Shown in pieces: positions 49,239 to 58,313 of a stretch of DNA of 64,000 nt. The position numbers were made by a program, and so were the translations under genes. Below the pieces are notes generated by a model. That model was not told the origin of the DNA. It did not search any database and saw only the letters and a program-made list of their open reading frames with translations. This stretch comes from BM520 sp964474455. GTDB lineage: Bacteria; Bacteroidota; Bacteroidia; Bacteroidales; BM520. The stretch covers positions 17,879 to 81,878 of the forward strand of contig CAYYSU010000005.1 in NCBI GenBank assembly GCA_964474455.1. Direction: 5' to 3'. Each line of letters opens with the position of its first letter. Position 1 is the first letter of the stretch.

Positions 49239-50369
49239 GTGAATAAACTTAAGAATAGTATTTGTATAATAATCCTGATGTCTATTTCGGTGTGTTTTTC
49301 TTATGGCTATTCCCAGTCGGGGTGGTTGGAGAAAATTCCTGACAATTACTATCTTGAGGTTCGTACCGGATATGGCTTTATTGTTCCGCATCATCTGGAG
49401 CTGTATGAACTGCAAACCCATTTTATGAGCACCGAAGTATCGTTGGGGTATCTCTCTTTTGGAAAACAGAAATGGGAGTACGTATATGATTTCCCCCGGG
49501 TGGGTATCTCTTTTTGGTATTCCGATTTTAACAACTCTAATATAATAGGTAAGGCCTATGCCTTGCATCCTTATATCTGCTTCCCTTGGTATGGAACTCC
49601 GAATTCACGATTGGTATTTCGCCTCGGCGTTGGTGTCGGTTATCTTACAAAACCATATCACCCTATAATGAATTATAAAAATATTGCTATTGGATCCCAT
49701 ATTAATGCTGCTATCAATCTAAAACTTGAATACCACCATAAAGTTAATGAAAGACTTATCGTGAATGGGGGGGTTGATTTCCAGCATTTTAGCAACGGGT
49801 CTTTCAAAACTCCTAACTTTGGACTTAACAGTCCGTCGGTGAGTTTGGGGCTTATGTATCATCCATTACTGCCTAACCGTTTCAACAGGCAAAAAGTCTT
49901 GCCGGAGCTTTATATGCATGAGTTCGACGGGAAGAAATTTGCATATACGGCGTTTACATATTATATGGGACTTAAAGATCAGTCGTTTTCCGACAAAGAC
50001 CGTCTGTTGGCAACAGCTGTTAGTGCAGAGATTATGAAACCGATGAACTTTAAGCACAGTCTGGGTGTTGGTGTTGATGTTGCACACTATACGCCACTGG
50101 GAGGAAATCTTCAGGATAACCATGTCACCAAATACGGAATTTGTGGAGCATGGCACATGAAACTATGGGTTGTCTCTTTTGACTTTGCTGTTGGCGTAGA
50201 GCTTTTTAAACCAAACGACATTCTTCTTGGTTCTATGTACGAGAAGGCTGCGTTTAAATATCATTTTGAAAATGGTATGTACAGTTATTTTGGCCTGAAG
50301 GCTCTTTACGGGCGTGCCGATTTTATTGCGTTTGGGATGGGATATGATTTAAAAATGATCTATTACTAA
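49239..50369 (+). CDS. PagL-like lipid A deacylase (acyloxyacyl hydrolase)
   Basis: A 376-residue outer-membrane protein starting with GTG. Signal peptide 1-25 (YGYSQ). The barrel alternates aromatic and polar residues; the PagL active-site pattern His-x-Ser-Asn is visible as QHFSNG (His183, Ser185), followed by the conserved SPSVSLGL strand. PagL removes a 3-O acyl chain from lipid A. At 376 residues it is about twice the size of Salmonella PagL, with a second barrel-like half of unknown purpose (about 225-376). Its stop overlaps the next ATG by 1 bp (TAATG). Confidence 0.82.
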   Translation: MNKLKNSICIIILMSISVCFSYGYSQSGWLEKIPDNYYLEVRTGYGFIVPHHLELYELQTHFMSTEVSLGYLSFGKQKWEYVYDFPRVGISFWYSDFNNSNIIGKAYALHPYICFPWYGTPNSRLVFRLGVGVGYLTKPYHPIMNYKNIAIGSHINAAINLKLEYHHKVNERLIVNGGVDFQHFSNGSFKTPNFGLNSPSVSLGLMYHPLLPNRFNRQKVLPELYMHEFDGKKFAYTAFTYYMGLKDQSFSDKDRLLATAVSAEIMKPMNFKHSLGVGVDVAHYTPLGGNLQDNHVTKYGICGAWHMKLWVVSFDFAVGVELFKPNDILLGSMYEKAAFKYHFENGMYSYFGLKALYGRADFIAFGMGYDLKMIYY

Positions 50370-51106
50370 TGATTAAATATCAGCACATAATAGTTTTTTT
50401 CATTGCTTTTCTCCTTACAGGATGTGAAAAGCCGCCCCAGGCTTTTAAACCTGCAGGAAGGATTGAAAAGCAGGTACGTTCTGTTATTCCCGAAGGAAAG
50501 ATCTTCCTGACCGATGATGTTGATTTGGTTTTTTGTGATTCTGTCCCTGTTGATGAGGTGTGGGTGGTGGCAGGAAAATATCTTCTCGACTGGGTTGTAG
50601 TAGAAAAACAAAATGACAGCTTATTTATTGGAAATGATAATAGTGCCAACTGGCTTCGTAGCTATAATAAACGCCCGATGGTAAAGGTTAATCCCTCAAT
50701 GTACCATCACCTTGAATATGATGCTGCAGGACATGTTATATGCCAAAGCACTGTTATGGGAGATTTATTCACTGTTTATGTTAATGGGGGCGGAGGAACA
50801 ATTAATTTGAATGTAAACGTGTCGAAGTTAAATATTTCTAACAATGCAGGAACTGTTGATATTCATGTTGAAGGTTACTCTGCTCTCACCTATTTATATG
50901 GTTGTTCTCATGGGCCTATATTCTGTAATGATTTAAAATCACTTCAGGTGTATATGACAAATAGTGGATTTAATGATATTCACAGCAGGGCTGAAAAAGT
51001 GTTTGTGGGTCGAATAAACAGTGGTGGTAACGTATATATATACGGCGATCCGGAGACGACTGATATAGCCTGCTCCGGATCGGGGCATTTTATTGAAGTT
51101 AAATAA
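50369..51106 (+). CDS. DUF2807 (head GIN domain) lipoprotein
   Basis: A 245-residue lipoprotein: signal peptide with lipobox LLTGC (Cys19), then a right-handed beta-helix-like DUF2807 domain: FLTDDVDLVFC, KLNISNNAGTVDIHVEG split near 152, and the C-terminal GNVYIYGDPETTDIACSGSG (in two pieces), with the Gly/Asn ladder typical of these putative adhesin or autotransporter-like proteins. Translation is coupled to the PagL-like gene through TAATG, so both probably serve the outer membrane. Role unknown. Ends 6 bp before convergent proS. Confidence 0.87.
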   Translation: MIKYQHIIVFFIAFLLTGCEKPPQAFKPAGRIEKQVRSVIPEGKIFLTDDVDLVFCDSVPVDEVWVVAGKYLLDWVVVEKQNDSLFIGNDNSANWLRSYNKRPMVKVNPSMYHHLEYDAAGHVICQSTVMGDLFTVYVNGGGGTINLNVNVSKLNISNNAGTVDIHVEGYSALTYLYGCSHGPIFCNDLKSLQVYMTNSGFNDIHSRAEKVFVGRINSGGNVYIYGDPETTDIACSGSGHFIEVK

Positions 51107-51112
51107 TAATCT

Positions 51113-52588
51113 TTAATAAGATAATGCAAAAACAACGCGCTGTTTGGAAGGATTTCCTGAATAGATACATTTTCCCTCTTCCCTCTCACCATCAAAAGGT
51201 ATCAGGCGAATAGTAGCCTTTGTCTCTTCTTTGATTTTTTGTTCGGTCTCAGCAGTTCCATCCCAATGTGCAAGGATAAAACCTTTTTCATTTTCAAGAA
51301 TATCTTTGAATTCGTCCCATGTGTCAGCTTTTCTTATATTCGCAGCTCTGTAATCAAATGCCTTTTGATAAAGATTTTTCTGGATATCCTCAAGTAGTTG
51401 TTCTATATGCTCTTGAATACCTTCAATTGGTATAATTTTTTTCTCAAGCGTGTCACGGCGGGCTATTTCAATAGTACCATTTTCCATGTCACGTGGACCC
51501 ATGGCTAGCCTTACTGGAACACCTTTGAATTCGTATTCATTGAATTTCCATCCCGGCTTATAGGTGTCGCGGTCATCATATTTTACTGATATACCCTTAG
51601 CCTTCAGTGCTTCTATTACAGGTTTTAGTTTTCCTGATATTGCCTCAAGCTGCTCTTCTTTTTTGTATATGGGAATTATGGCAACCTGAATAGGAGCGAG
51701 GTTTGGCGGTAACACCAAACCGTTATCATCAGAGTGAGTCATGATAAGAGCACCCATAAGACGTGTCGAGACGCCCCATGATGTGGACCATACATAGGTT
51801 AGTTTATTCTCTTTACTCAGATACTGAACGTCGAATGCTTTTGCGAAATTCTGACCCAGGAAGTGTGATGTACCGGCTTGCAGAGCTTTGCCATCCTGCA
51901 TTAATGCTTCTATACAATATGTTTCAAGAGCACCAGCAAATCTTTCGTTAGGTGATTTTACGCCTTTTAATACCGGCATCGCCATAAAGTTTTCCGCAAA
52001 TTTACCGTAAACATTCATCATCTGAATTGTTTCATCTATCGCTTCCTGCTCGGTAGCATGGGCCGTGTGGCCTTCTTGCCATAAAAACTCTGTTGTGCGC
52101 AGAAAAATCCTTGTTCTCATCTCCCAACGAACAACATTAGCCCACTGGTTAACTAATATTGGAAGATCTCGGTACGACTGTATCCAATTCTTGTAGGTGT
52201 CCCAGATGATTGTTTCTGATGTAGGACGAACAATAAGCTCTTCCTCAAGTTTTGCATCCTCATCAACGATAATACCCTTTCCATCAGGGTCGTTTTTCAG
52301 TCTGTAATGAGTAACTACAGCACACTCTTTAGCGAATCCTTCTACATGGCTGGCTTCGCGGCTGAAGAATGATTTGGGTATAAACAGAGGGAAGTATGCA
52401 TTGCTGTGACCGGTATCCTTGAACATCTTATCAAGATTAGCCTGCATCTTTTCCCATATTGCATATCCGTATGGTTTGATAACCATACATCCGCGAACTG
52501 CCGAATTCTCAGCCAGATCGGCCTTTACCACTAACTCATTGTACCATTGAGAGTAGTTTTCTTCCCGTGTTGTAAAATTTTTCGCCAT
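51113..52588 (-). CDS. proS: Prolyl-tRNA synthetase, archaeal/eukaryal type
   Basis: A 491-residue class II aminoacyl-tRNA synthetase. Motif 2 region: RPTSETIIWDTYKNWI split over about 139-154 and RWEMRTRIFLRTTEFLWQEG split over about 174-193; motif 3 region GVSTRLMGALIMTHSDDNG split near 298. It lacks the editing insertion of E. coli-type ProRS and ends with the C-terminal zinc-binding-like domain closing in Tyr (VVFALSY), as in archaeal/eukaryal ProRS; this short form is normal in Bacteroidota. Promoter box at 52639-52646. Confidence 0.96.
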   Translation of the reverse strand: MAKNFTTREENYSQWYNELVVKADLAENSAVRGCMVIKPYGYAIWEKMQANLDKMFKDTGHSNAYFPLFIPKSFFSREASHVEGFAKECAVVTHYRLKNDPDGKGIIVDEDAKLEEELIVRPTSETIIWDTYKNWIQSYRDLPILVNQWANVVRWEMRTRIFLRTTEFLWQEGHTAHATEQEAIDETIQMMNVYGKFAENFMAMPVLKGVKSPNERFAGALETYCIEALMQDGKALQAGTSHFLGQNFAKAFDVQYLSKENKLTYVWSTSWGVSTRLMGALIMTHSDDNGLVLPPNLAPIQVAIIPIYKKEEQLEAISGKLKPVIEALKAKGISVKYDDRDTYKPGWKFNEYEFKGVPVRLAMGPRDMENGTIEIARRDTLEKKIIPIEGIQEHIEQLLEDIQKNLYQKAFDYRAANIRKADTWDEFKDILENEKGFILAHWDGTAETEQKIKEETKATIRLIPFDGEREEGKCIYSGNPSKQRVVFALSY

Positions 52589-52638
52589 TTTCTATTTGTG
52601 GTATAGTATTTGTTTCTTTTCGCATGATTTAAACCTTG

Positions 52639-52646
52639 CAAAAGTA
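52639..52646 (-). promoter_or_regulatory. -7 promoter box for proS
   Basis: Exact TACTTTTG on the minus strand, 50 nt before the ATG at 52588. Confidence 0.5.
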
Positions 52647-52692
52647 AATAATAATTTGACAATAATCAGTATAGCGATAACATTCAACTCAT

Positions 52693-52698
52693 AGGAGG
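52693..52698 (+). promoter_or_regulatory. Strong Shine-Dalgarno before the Tyr/Ser-rich lipoprotein
   Basis: AGGAGG with 7-nt spacing to the ATG at 52706. Unusually strong for this phylum, suggesting high expression or foreign-style initiation. Confidence 0.75.
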
Positions 52699-52705
52699 AC
52701 ATATT

Positions 52706-54496
52706 ATGAAAAATCTGGCACTTATCTTGACACTCATCTCAGCTCTGGCGTTAACAGGCTGCTCTACAGGCTCCTACACAACTGCCGGATATTATGACGA
52801 CATCTACTATTCCGGTCCTAAAGAAACTGTTACTACTAATGATTACATATCAGAGTATCAGTACCCTTCAACGGAAGAACCAGCTGAATATATCCCCCAA
52901 ACAGAAGAAGGAATTTCCCCCGCTCCCGCATATTCTTCAACAGAAACAATGACTGATGATGGTAATACCTACATCACCAACAATAATTATTATGGAGATG
53001 GCTATGAATATGATGATTATTACGATTATGAATACTCTTCACGTATCCGTCGTTTCCATAAATCTTATCATTTTAATAGTTATTATAATGATTATTATAC
53101 CAATATGTATTATTATAACTATGATCCTTTCTATTGGGGAACAAGCATTTATTACGGCTATCCTTACAGCGGCTTTTCAATAAGTTACGGCTATCCTTAT
53201 TACAGCTATTATCGTCCATATCGATACAGTTACTACGGCTATGGTTGGTATAACCCATTCTATTACAGACCATATTACTCATCCTATTCACATGGTTATC
53301 ATAATGGTTTCTGGGATGGTTACTGGTATGGATACAATGATGGTCATTATTACAACAATCATAATTCCTGGAATGATCCTTACCAATCATCAAATAATTA
53401 TTATGGACAGCGTCGTGGCCGTGGTGGTAGCGATGGAACAGTAAGCAACCCCGCAGGTGTTGGCTCCAGCTCATCAAGAGTTAATGCAGCCACAGGTGGT
53501 ACTTCAGGTATCAGCTCTTCCGCTGAAGGAAAGGTTACTCCTACACCAACAGTATCAGGTCGTGTATCTGCTGCTACCGGTAACGGTCAGACCTCTGCAG
53601 ACACTCCTTCTGTGCGTGCAAATAATGGAACAACTTATACTCCCGGAACTACTCCTCGCAGTGGTGCGGAACGTAATAATGGTGTAAATGCTGTCAACAC
53701 AATTCCAGGACGTAGCGGTATTAACAGTGGTACATCATCAACAGGAAGTGTATCCCGTGATAATAATACAACACGTATCACTCCCGGTGCATCAGGAACA
53801 TCAGTAAAAGAAACCAATACTCCTCGTACAGGTGCTGTCAATGTTAATACTAACAAACCTTCAGCAACAAATACGAACCGTATAAAACCGGCATCGAATT
53901 ATACTCGTCCACAGACTACAACTCGCACCCAGGTGAATCCAGGAAATGCTGCTCGCACAAATCCAGCTGCTAATCAGCGTTATAGCAAACCCAGCAGTTA
54001 TGAAAACCGCGGTTCAGCAACGCCAAAGTCATACGAATCTCCTACATATAACAGACCCAAGTCGAGCAACGATTATTCAAGGCCTAACACACGTACTACA
54101 ACTCCATCAAGTCAAAATAGAAATAGTACAGCTAGTCCTTCAAGTAGCTCTAACACTTCACGCTCGAACAAGACTTACAGTACGCCTTCAAGGAGTAACA
54201 ATAACACACGTACCTACAGCTCGCCAGCACGCAGTAATAGAAGCAGTAATCGTACCTACAGCACACCTTCACGAAGTAACAACTCGTCAACGAGAAGCAG
54301 TAATGTAAGGTCTTCTACTCCTAGTCGTCCTTCTTCGAGCTCAAGCAGAAGCATCAGCTCACCATCAAGTAGTAGCAGCCGCAGCTTTAGTTCTCCTTCC
54401 AGTAGTAGCTCTTCTTCACGAAGCAGCTCCACTACCAGAAGTAGTAGCTCCAGCTCCAGAAGTTCTTCATCACGTTCTTCAGGTGGTAGAAAATAA
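52706..54496 (+). CDS. Tyr-rich / Ser-Arg-rich low-complexity lipoprotein
   Basis: A 596-residue lipoprotein: lipobox ALTGC (Cys19). Residues 117-234 are about one third tyrosine (40 of 118), with Gly, Asn, Ser, Pro, Trp, in patterns such as YYGYPYS and YGYPYYSYY. From about 235 the chain is a low-complexity Thr/Ser/Asn/Pro/Arg region, with repeats TYSTPSRSNN (near 491, 519) and a terminal Ser/Arg run (RSSSSSSRSSSSRSSGGRK at the very end). No enzyme domain. The composition points to a surface-exposed, disordered, possibly adhesive or mineral/polymer-binding protein, but that is inference. The strong AGGAGG upstream and a Tyr codon choice mixing TAT and TAC argue for a real, well-translated gene. 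An OmpP1-type porin follows 38 bp downstream. Confidence 0.85.
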   Translation: MKNLALILTLISALALTGCSTGSYTTAGYYDDIYYSGPKETVTTNDYISEYQYPSTEEPAEYIPQTEEGISPAPAYSSTETMTDDGNTYITNNNYYGDGYEYDDYYDYEYSSRIRRFHKSYHFNSYYNDYYTNMYYYNYDPFYWGTSIYYGYPYSGFSISYGYPYYSYYRPYRYSYYGYGWYNPFYYRPYYSSYSHGYHNGFWDGYWYGYNDGHYYNNHNSWNDPYQSSNNYYGQRRGRGGSDGTVSNPAGVGSSSSRVNAATGGTSGISSSAEGKVTPTPTVSGRVSAATGNGQTSADTPSVRANNGTTYTPGTTPRSGAERNNGVNAVNTIPGRSGINSGTSSTGSVSRDNNTTRITPGASGTSVKETNTPRTGAVNVNTNKPSATNTNRIKPASNYTRPQTTTRTQVNPGNAARTNPAANQRYSKPSSYENRGSATPKSYESPTYNRPKSSNDYSRPNTRTTTPSSQNRNSTASPSSSSNTSRSNKTYSTPSRSNNNTRTYSSPARSNRSSNRTYSTPSRSNNSSTRSSNVRSSTPSRPSSSSSRSISSPSSSSSRSFSSPSSSSSSSRSSSTTRSSSSSSRSSSSRSSGGRK

Positions 54497-54534
54497 GATT
54501 TTGATTAACAGAATTTAAACTCAATTATATTATC

Positions 54535-55998
54535 ATGAAAAAGCTGTTTTTATTAACCGCAATACTCTTGGCATTTGGGATGTTAGTGCAAGCACAGACT
54601 GCCGAAGACGCTCTCAGATACTCAAATCTTACTTTCGGTGGTACAGCCAGAAGTGTTTCCATGGGTGGAGCCTTTGGTGCCCTTGGTGCTGACTTCTCAA
54701 CCCTTTCAACCAACCCGGCAGGTATTGGCGTATATAAGAAATCTATTATGAGCGTTACTCCTTCGGTTTATGCCGGAGAGACTACCTCCAGTTATCAAGG
54801 AGTGGAATCGTACGATAATAAGTACAATTTTAACTTGGGCAATGCCGGGTTCGTAATTGTTGGTAATACCAGAGAGAGATCTGTATTTAAAAACTTCCAG
54901 TTTGGATTCGGTGTGAATAGAACTAATAACTTCAATAACCGCTTGATGGTGGAAGGTTTCAACACCGGAAATTCTATCCGCACCATGTGGACAGATTATG
55001 CAAACTCTGAAGGGTCGCTTAATCCATTTGATACTGAAATAGCATTTAACAGTGGCGCAATATTCTATGACACCATAACAGAGCAATATCTAAATGATGT
55101 TACGCGTAACGGCCTGGAAGAGGGTTATGTTCATCAGCGGAAAAACGTTGTTACAAAAGGCTCCATGAATGAACTTGTATTCTCAGGAGGAACAAATATT
55201 AACGATGTATTATACCTTGGGGCAACAATAGGGCTACCTTATCTAAACTATACATACCATTCCATATTTATTGAAAGCGACGCCCGCGACAGTATTCCAT
55301 ATTTTTCTTCCCTGAAGTACACTGAACGTTTATCTACTTCCGGTTCCGGTTTTAACTTTAAGTTAGGTTTTATCCTTAAACCTGTGTACTGGCTCCGTAT
55401 TGGTGGTGCTGTTCATACCCCTACATTCTTCAATGATATGTATGATGAGTGGTCTTCTGAAATTGAAACACGATTTGATAATAATCAGAACGAAGTAAGT
55501 GATGGTAATGCTTCTTCTCCTGATGGATATTTTAACTACGCATTGGAAACTCCAATGAAACTTCTTGGTAGTGTGGCCGTTGTGGTAGGGAAAGTGGGAA
55601 TTATAAGTGCGGAATATGAATATTCTGATTACTCAAAGGCTAAATTCCGTAGTGATGAAGATGATTTCTATAATGTGAATAATACAATTACCAACAGTTA
55701 TAGCCAAGGCCATAACCTGAAATTCGGTACCGAGTGGATGGTTGCTCCAATGTTGAAAGTTAGAGGTGGTTATACTTTATACAGCTCTCCATATAAAGAT
55801 GCTGTTAATGAGGGTGGTGTACGGCAGTCAGTATCATTTGGTGGCGGTATCCGCGATAAGAATTTCTTCGTTGACCTTGGCTTCGTGCATAGTTTTGCTG
55901 ATCAGGATTATTACATGTACAGCAGTGAGTATATGTTACCTGCTCAAAACACATATATCTCCAATCAGGTTTTAATGACATTAGGATTTCGTTTCTAG
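54535..55998 (+). CDS. OmpP1/FadL/TodX-family outer-membrane protein
   Basis: A 487-residue outer-membrane barrel. Signal peptide 1-20 (VQAQ). The family opening SVSMGGAFGALGADFSTLSTNPAG (in pieces, 40-63) is characteristic of FadL/OmpP1 proteins, whose N-terminal hatch plugs the barrel; the last strand ends VLMTLGFRF with the C-terminal Phe. Such proteins move hydrophobic molecules; Bacteroidota members are often annotated as hemin receptors without proof. Follows the Tyr/Ser-rich lipoprotein by 38 bp and ends before a bidirectional terminator. Confidence 0.88.
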   Translation: MKKLFLLTAILLAFGMLVQAQTAEDALRYSNLTFGGTARSVSMGGAFGALGADFSTLSTNPAGIGVYKKSIMSVTPSVYAGETTSSYQGVESYDNKYNFNLGNAGFVIVGNTRERSVFKNFQFGFGVNRTNNFNNRLMVEGFNTGNSIRTMWTDYANSEGSLNPFDTEIAFNSGAIFYDTITEQYLNDVTRNGLEEGYVHQRKNVVTKGSMNELVFSGGTNINDVLYLGATIGLPYLNYTYHSIFIESDARDSIPYFSSLKYTERLSTSGSGFNFKLGFILKPVYWLRIGGAVHTPTFFNDMYDEWSSEIETRFDNNQNEVSDGNASSPDGYFNYALETPMKLLGSVAVVVGKVGIISAEYEYSDYSKAKFRSDEDDFYNVNNTITNSYSQGHNLKFGTEWMVAPMLKVRGGYTLYSSPYKDAVNEGGVRQSVSFGGGIRDKNFFVDLGFVHSFADQDYYMYSSEYMLPAQNTYISNQVLMTLGFRF

Positions 55999-56015
55999 TG
56001 TAACTATTAAAAACG

Positions 56016-56054
56016 AAAAAACGCCGGAATGATTATTCATTGCCGGCGTTTTTT
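56016..56054. terminator. Bidirectional rho-independent terminator
   Basis: Stem AAAAACGCCGG-AATGA / TCATT-(G)CCGGCGTTTTT with a single bulged G and a 4-nt loop; A-tract on the left and T-tract on the right. Serves both the OmpP1-type gene and the convergent zinc-ribbon gene. Confidence 0.92.
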
Positions 56055-56070
56055 GTTTGTATCTGTTCAG

Positions 56071-56904
56071 TTAATCACTAACAATTTTATCTACAGATTC
56101 TGCAATATCATCATCAATAAGTATACGTCCACAATATTCGCAAACTATAATTTTCTTATGGATACGGATATCTAGTTGGCGTTGAGGTGGAATTTTGTTG
56201 AAGCAACCACCACATGCATCACGTTCTACTTTAACAACAGCAAGTCCGTTACGGGCATTCTTGCGTATTCTTTTATATGCCAACAGGAGACGATCTTCGA
56301 TGAATTTTTGTTGTTCGACAGATGTCTTTTCGAGAAACTGTTCTTCTTTTTTAGTTTCTGCCACTATCGTGTCGAGTTCACTTTTTTTCACCTCGAGGTC
56401 TTTTTGCAGTTCTATGAGTATACCTTTAGCCTTTTCAACCTCTTCATCTTTGAGCTTGATGGCGACAGTATATTCCTTAATTCTTTTCTCCGAGAGCTCA
56501 ATTTCGAGCGCCTGAAATTCTATTTCCTTCGACAGAGAGTCGTATTCACGGTTGTTACGCACATTCATCTGCTGCTCTTCATATTTTTTAATCATAGTTT
56601 GAGCTTCGCTGATGGTGTTTTTCTTTTCTGTGATTTGATCTTTCAGGCTGTTATTTTCGTCATTATAGTTTGAGATACGAGTCTCAAGACCGATAATTTC
56701 GTCTTCCAGATCCTGAACTTCAAGTGGTAATTCACCGCGAACTATTCTAATTCTATCGATTTTAGAATCGATTTTTTGAAGGCTATACAGGGCAATGAGT
56801 TTCTGCTCAATGGTTACTTCTGCTTCATTGATTTTTGCTTTCGCAGGAGCTGTATTCTGTTGTTCTACACTTTCCGGTGCCTTCTGTTCATTTTTTTTTG
56901 CCAT
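56071..56904 (-). CDS. Coiled-coil C4 zinc-ribbon protein
   Basis: A 277-residue cytoplasmic protein. After a disordered N-terminus (about 1-25), residues about 35-200 form a long antiparallel coiled coil (KIDRIRIVRGELPLEVQDLE in pieces, many Glu/Lys heptads). The C-terminus is a zinc ribbon, CGGC (about 231-234) and CEYC (about 255-258), with an intervening IPPQRQLDIR. It matches the zf-RING_7 family (CT398/HP0958-like), reported to bind RNA or regulators such as RpoN and flagellin mRNA. It is cotranscribed with the Nif3-like gene (24-bp gap), a conserved pair. Confidence 0.9.
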   Translation of the reverse strand: MAKKNEQKAPESVEQQNTAPAKAKINEAEVTIEQKLIALYSLQKIDSKIDRIRIVRGELPLEVQDLEDEIIGLETRISNYNDENNSLKDQITEKKNTISEAQTMIKKYEEQQMNVRNNREYDSLSKEIEFQALEIELSEKRIKEYTVAIKLKDEEVEKAKGILIELQKDLEVKKSELDTIVAETKKEEQFLEKTSVEQQKFIEDRLLLAYKRIRKNARNGLAVVKVERDACGGCFNKIPPQRQLDIRIHKKIIVCEYCGRILIDDDIAESVDKIVSD

Positions 56905-56928
56905 GTCAGAATGTGTTATATATCTGTT

Positions 56929-58023
56929 TTACAAGTACTTAATGGGATTCGTATTTATTTTTGAAATAGAGAGTGCAAAGGTAGGAATTTTTTCTTTAAG
57001 AACCTCAAACAGAAGTTCTTTAGTATACTGTTCACTTTCATAATGTCCTATGTCGGCTACTATCATTTGTTTTTTTGCGTTGAAGTATTCGTGGTATTTA
57101 ATGTCTCCGGTAAGGAATATATCAGCATTTGCTCTACGTGCGTTTCTCATTAAGAAGGATCCGGCACCACCGCACAGGGCAACTTTTTTCACCTTTCTTT
57201 TAATATCTCCAGTGTATTTTATGCACGGTAAACTAAGTTTTTCTTTAATCGTATTAAAGAATTCTTCAACTTGGGTTTCTTTTTCTAGTTCTCCGATCAT
57301 CCCTGATCCTACTCCGGGATGCCTGTTTTCCAACGAGAATAAATCATATGCAACCTCTTGGTAAGGGTGCGCTAAAACAAGTGCTCGAACTATTTTTTTT
57401 GTGAGGTGTGAAGGGAACAATGTTTCGATACGAATCTCTTTTTCAGTGTGAAGACGCCCCGGCTCTCCGATGTATGGGGTTGTGTTTTTCCCAGCTCTGA
57501 AAGTACCTTCTCCTACACTGTTAAACGAGCAATTGTCGTAATTGCCAATATTCCCCGCCCCGGCATTGAACAGTGCTACACGAATAACCTCTGCTTGTGC
57601 TTCGGGGACAAATGTCACCAGTTTGGTGAGTTCGCCATTACCGGGAGCAAGTATTTCAACATTTAATATACCCAGGACATCACATAATTTGCTGTTTACT
57701 CCACCCATAACATTATCCAGATTGGTATGAATAGCATAAATGGTAATGTCATTTTTTATTGCTTTGATAAGTGGGTCAGAGACTGCATTGCCCGGTATAA
57801 TTTTTTTTAACCCGTGGAAGATTAATGGGTGGTGTGCAATGATGAGATTTGCATTGATTTCTATAGCTTCATCAACGATAGCATCAGTAACATCAAGTGT
57901 CATCAGAGCACCAGTGCATTCTGCATTGTATGTTCCTGTGATAATGCCTGCATTATCATACTCTTCCTGGTATGCCAGAGGTGCCACACTCTCCAATATT
58001 TTAAATATATCTGCGTGTTTCAT
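56929..58023 (-). CDS. Nif3-like dinuclear metal-centre protein
   Basis: A 364-residue cytoplasmic protein of the NIF3/DUF34 family, with a hexameric ring and a two-metal site. Metal ligands: His residues in IAHHPLIFHG (about 62-71), Asp in HTNLDNV (about 98-104), and the C-terminal DIGHYESE (about 326-333) preceded by GDIKYHE. A central insertion (about 130-235) is a PII-like domain found in longer Nif3 proteins. Biochemical role disputed (GTP cyclohydrolase-like or metal chaperone). Own promoter box 14 nt upstream. Confidence 0.92.
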   Translation of the reverse strand: MKHADIFKILESVAPLAYQEEYDNAGIITGTYNAECTGALMTLDVTDAIVDEAIEINANLIIAHHPLIFHGLKKIIPGNAVSDPLIKAIKNDITIYAIHTNLDNVMGGVNSKLCDVLGILNVEILAPGNGELTKLVTFVPEAQAEVIRVALFNAGAGNIGNYDNCSFNSVGEGTFRAGKNTTPYIGEPGRLHTEKEIRIETLFPSHLTKKIVRALVLAHPYQEVAYDLFSLENRHPGVGSGMIGELEKETQVEEFFNTIKEKLSLPCIKYTGDIKRKVKKVALCGGAGSFLMRNARRANADIFLTGDIKYHEYFNAKKQMIVADIGHYESEQYTKELLFEVLKEKIPTFALSISKINTNPIKYL

Positions 58024-58037
58024 TATGTTGTTTTTAG

Positions 58038-58045
58038 CAAAAATA
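58038..58045 (-). promoter_or_regulatory. -7 promoter box for the Nif3/zinc-ribbon pair
   Basis: Exact TATTTTTG on the minus strand, 14 nt before the ATG at 58023. Confidence 0.6.
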
Positions 58046-58229
58046 ATGATGTTTATGTTAACAGTAGTGAAAGATATCCATTTTTATGAGTAATATGGAC
58101 TGAAGATGACGAATAATAATGATGATATTGCTCTGTTGCAATGCATTTAATATGTTTACAAATGTAGTTTTGTATAATATATATGGAGTGTTTTCATCAC
58201 CAGCTCTGTCTGTGTTTCAAAAAAAACAT

Positions 58230-58237
58230 TATATTTG
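58230..58237 (+). promoter_or_regulatory. -7 promoter box for lpxK
   Basis: Exact TATATTTG, 76 nt before the ATG at 58314. Confidence 0.5.
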
Positions 58238-58313
58238 TGAAAATGAAAGGTTGAGGATTAATCTTTTTGCTATTGGGTGAATTACTTTTATAAGGAATAA
58301 TAATAACTAACCG

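Larger units (their letters stand above)
58024..58313. other. Intergenic region between divergent nif3-like gene and lpxK
   Basis: Non-coding, AT-rich, 290 bp. It holds a minus-strand -7 box TATTTTTG (58038-58045) for the Nif3 gene and an exact plus-strand box TATATTTG (58230-58237), 76 nt before the lpxK ATG. An inverted repeat TACAAA...TTTGTA (58157-58174) contains additional exact -7 matches on both strands (58165-58172 plus, 58159-58166 minus), possibly chance. I see no small gene, RNA gene or riboswitch. Confidence 0.6.

Noticed and set aside
53073..53477. 134-codon minus-strand frame opposite the Tyr-rich region
   Set aside because: His/Asn/Met-rich mirror of Tyr codons (TAT/TAC read backwards); an artefact of low complexity.
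53946..54308. 120-codon plus-strand frame inside the Ser/Arg-rich tail
   Set aside because: Out-of-frame shadow of repeats; Thr/Gln/Val/His-rich and without a start signal.
56176..56673. 165-codon plus-strand Phe-rich frame
   Set aside because: Antisense of Glu/Lys coiled-coil codons, which read as Phe/Leu.
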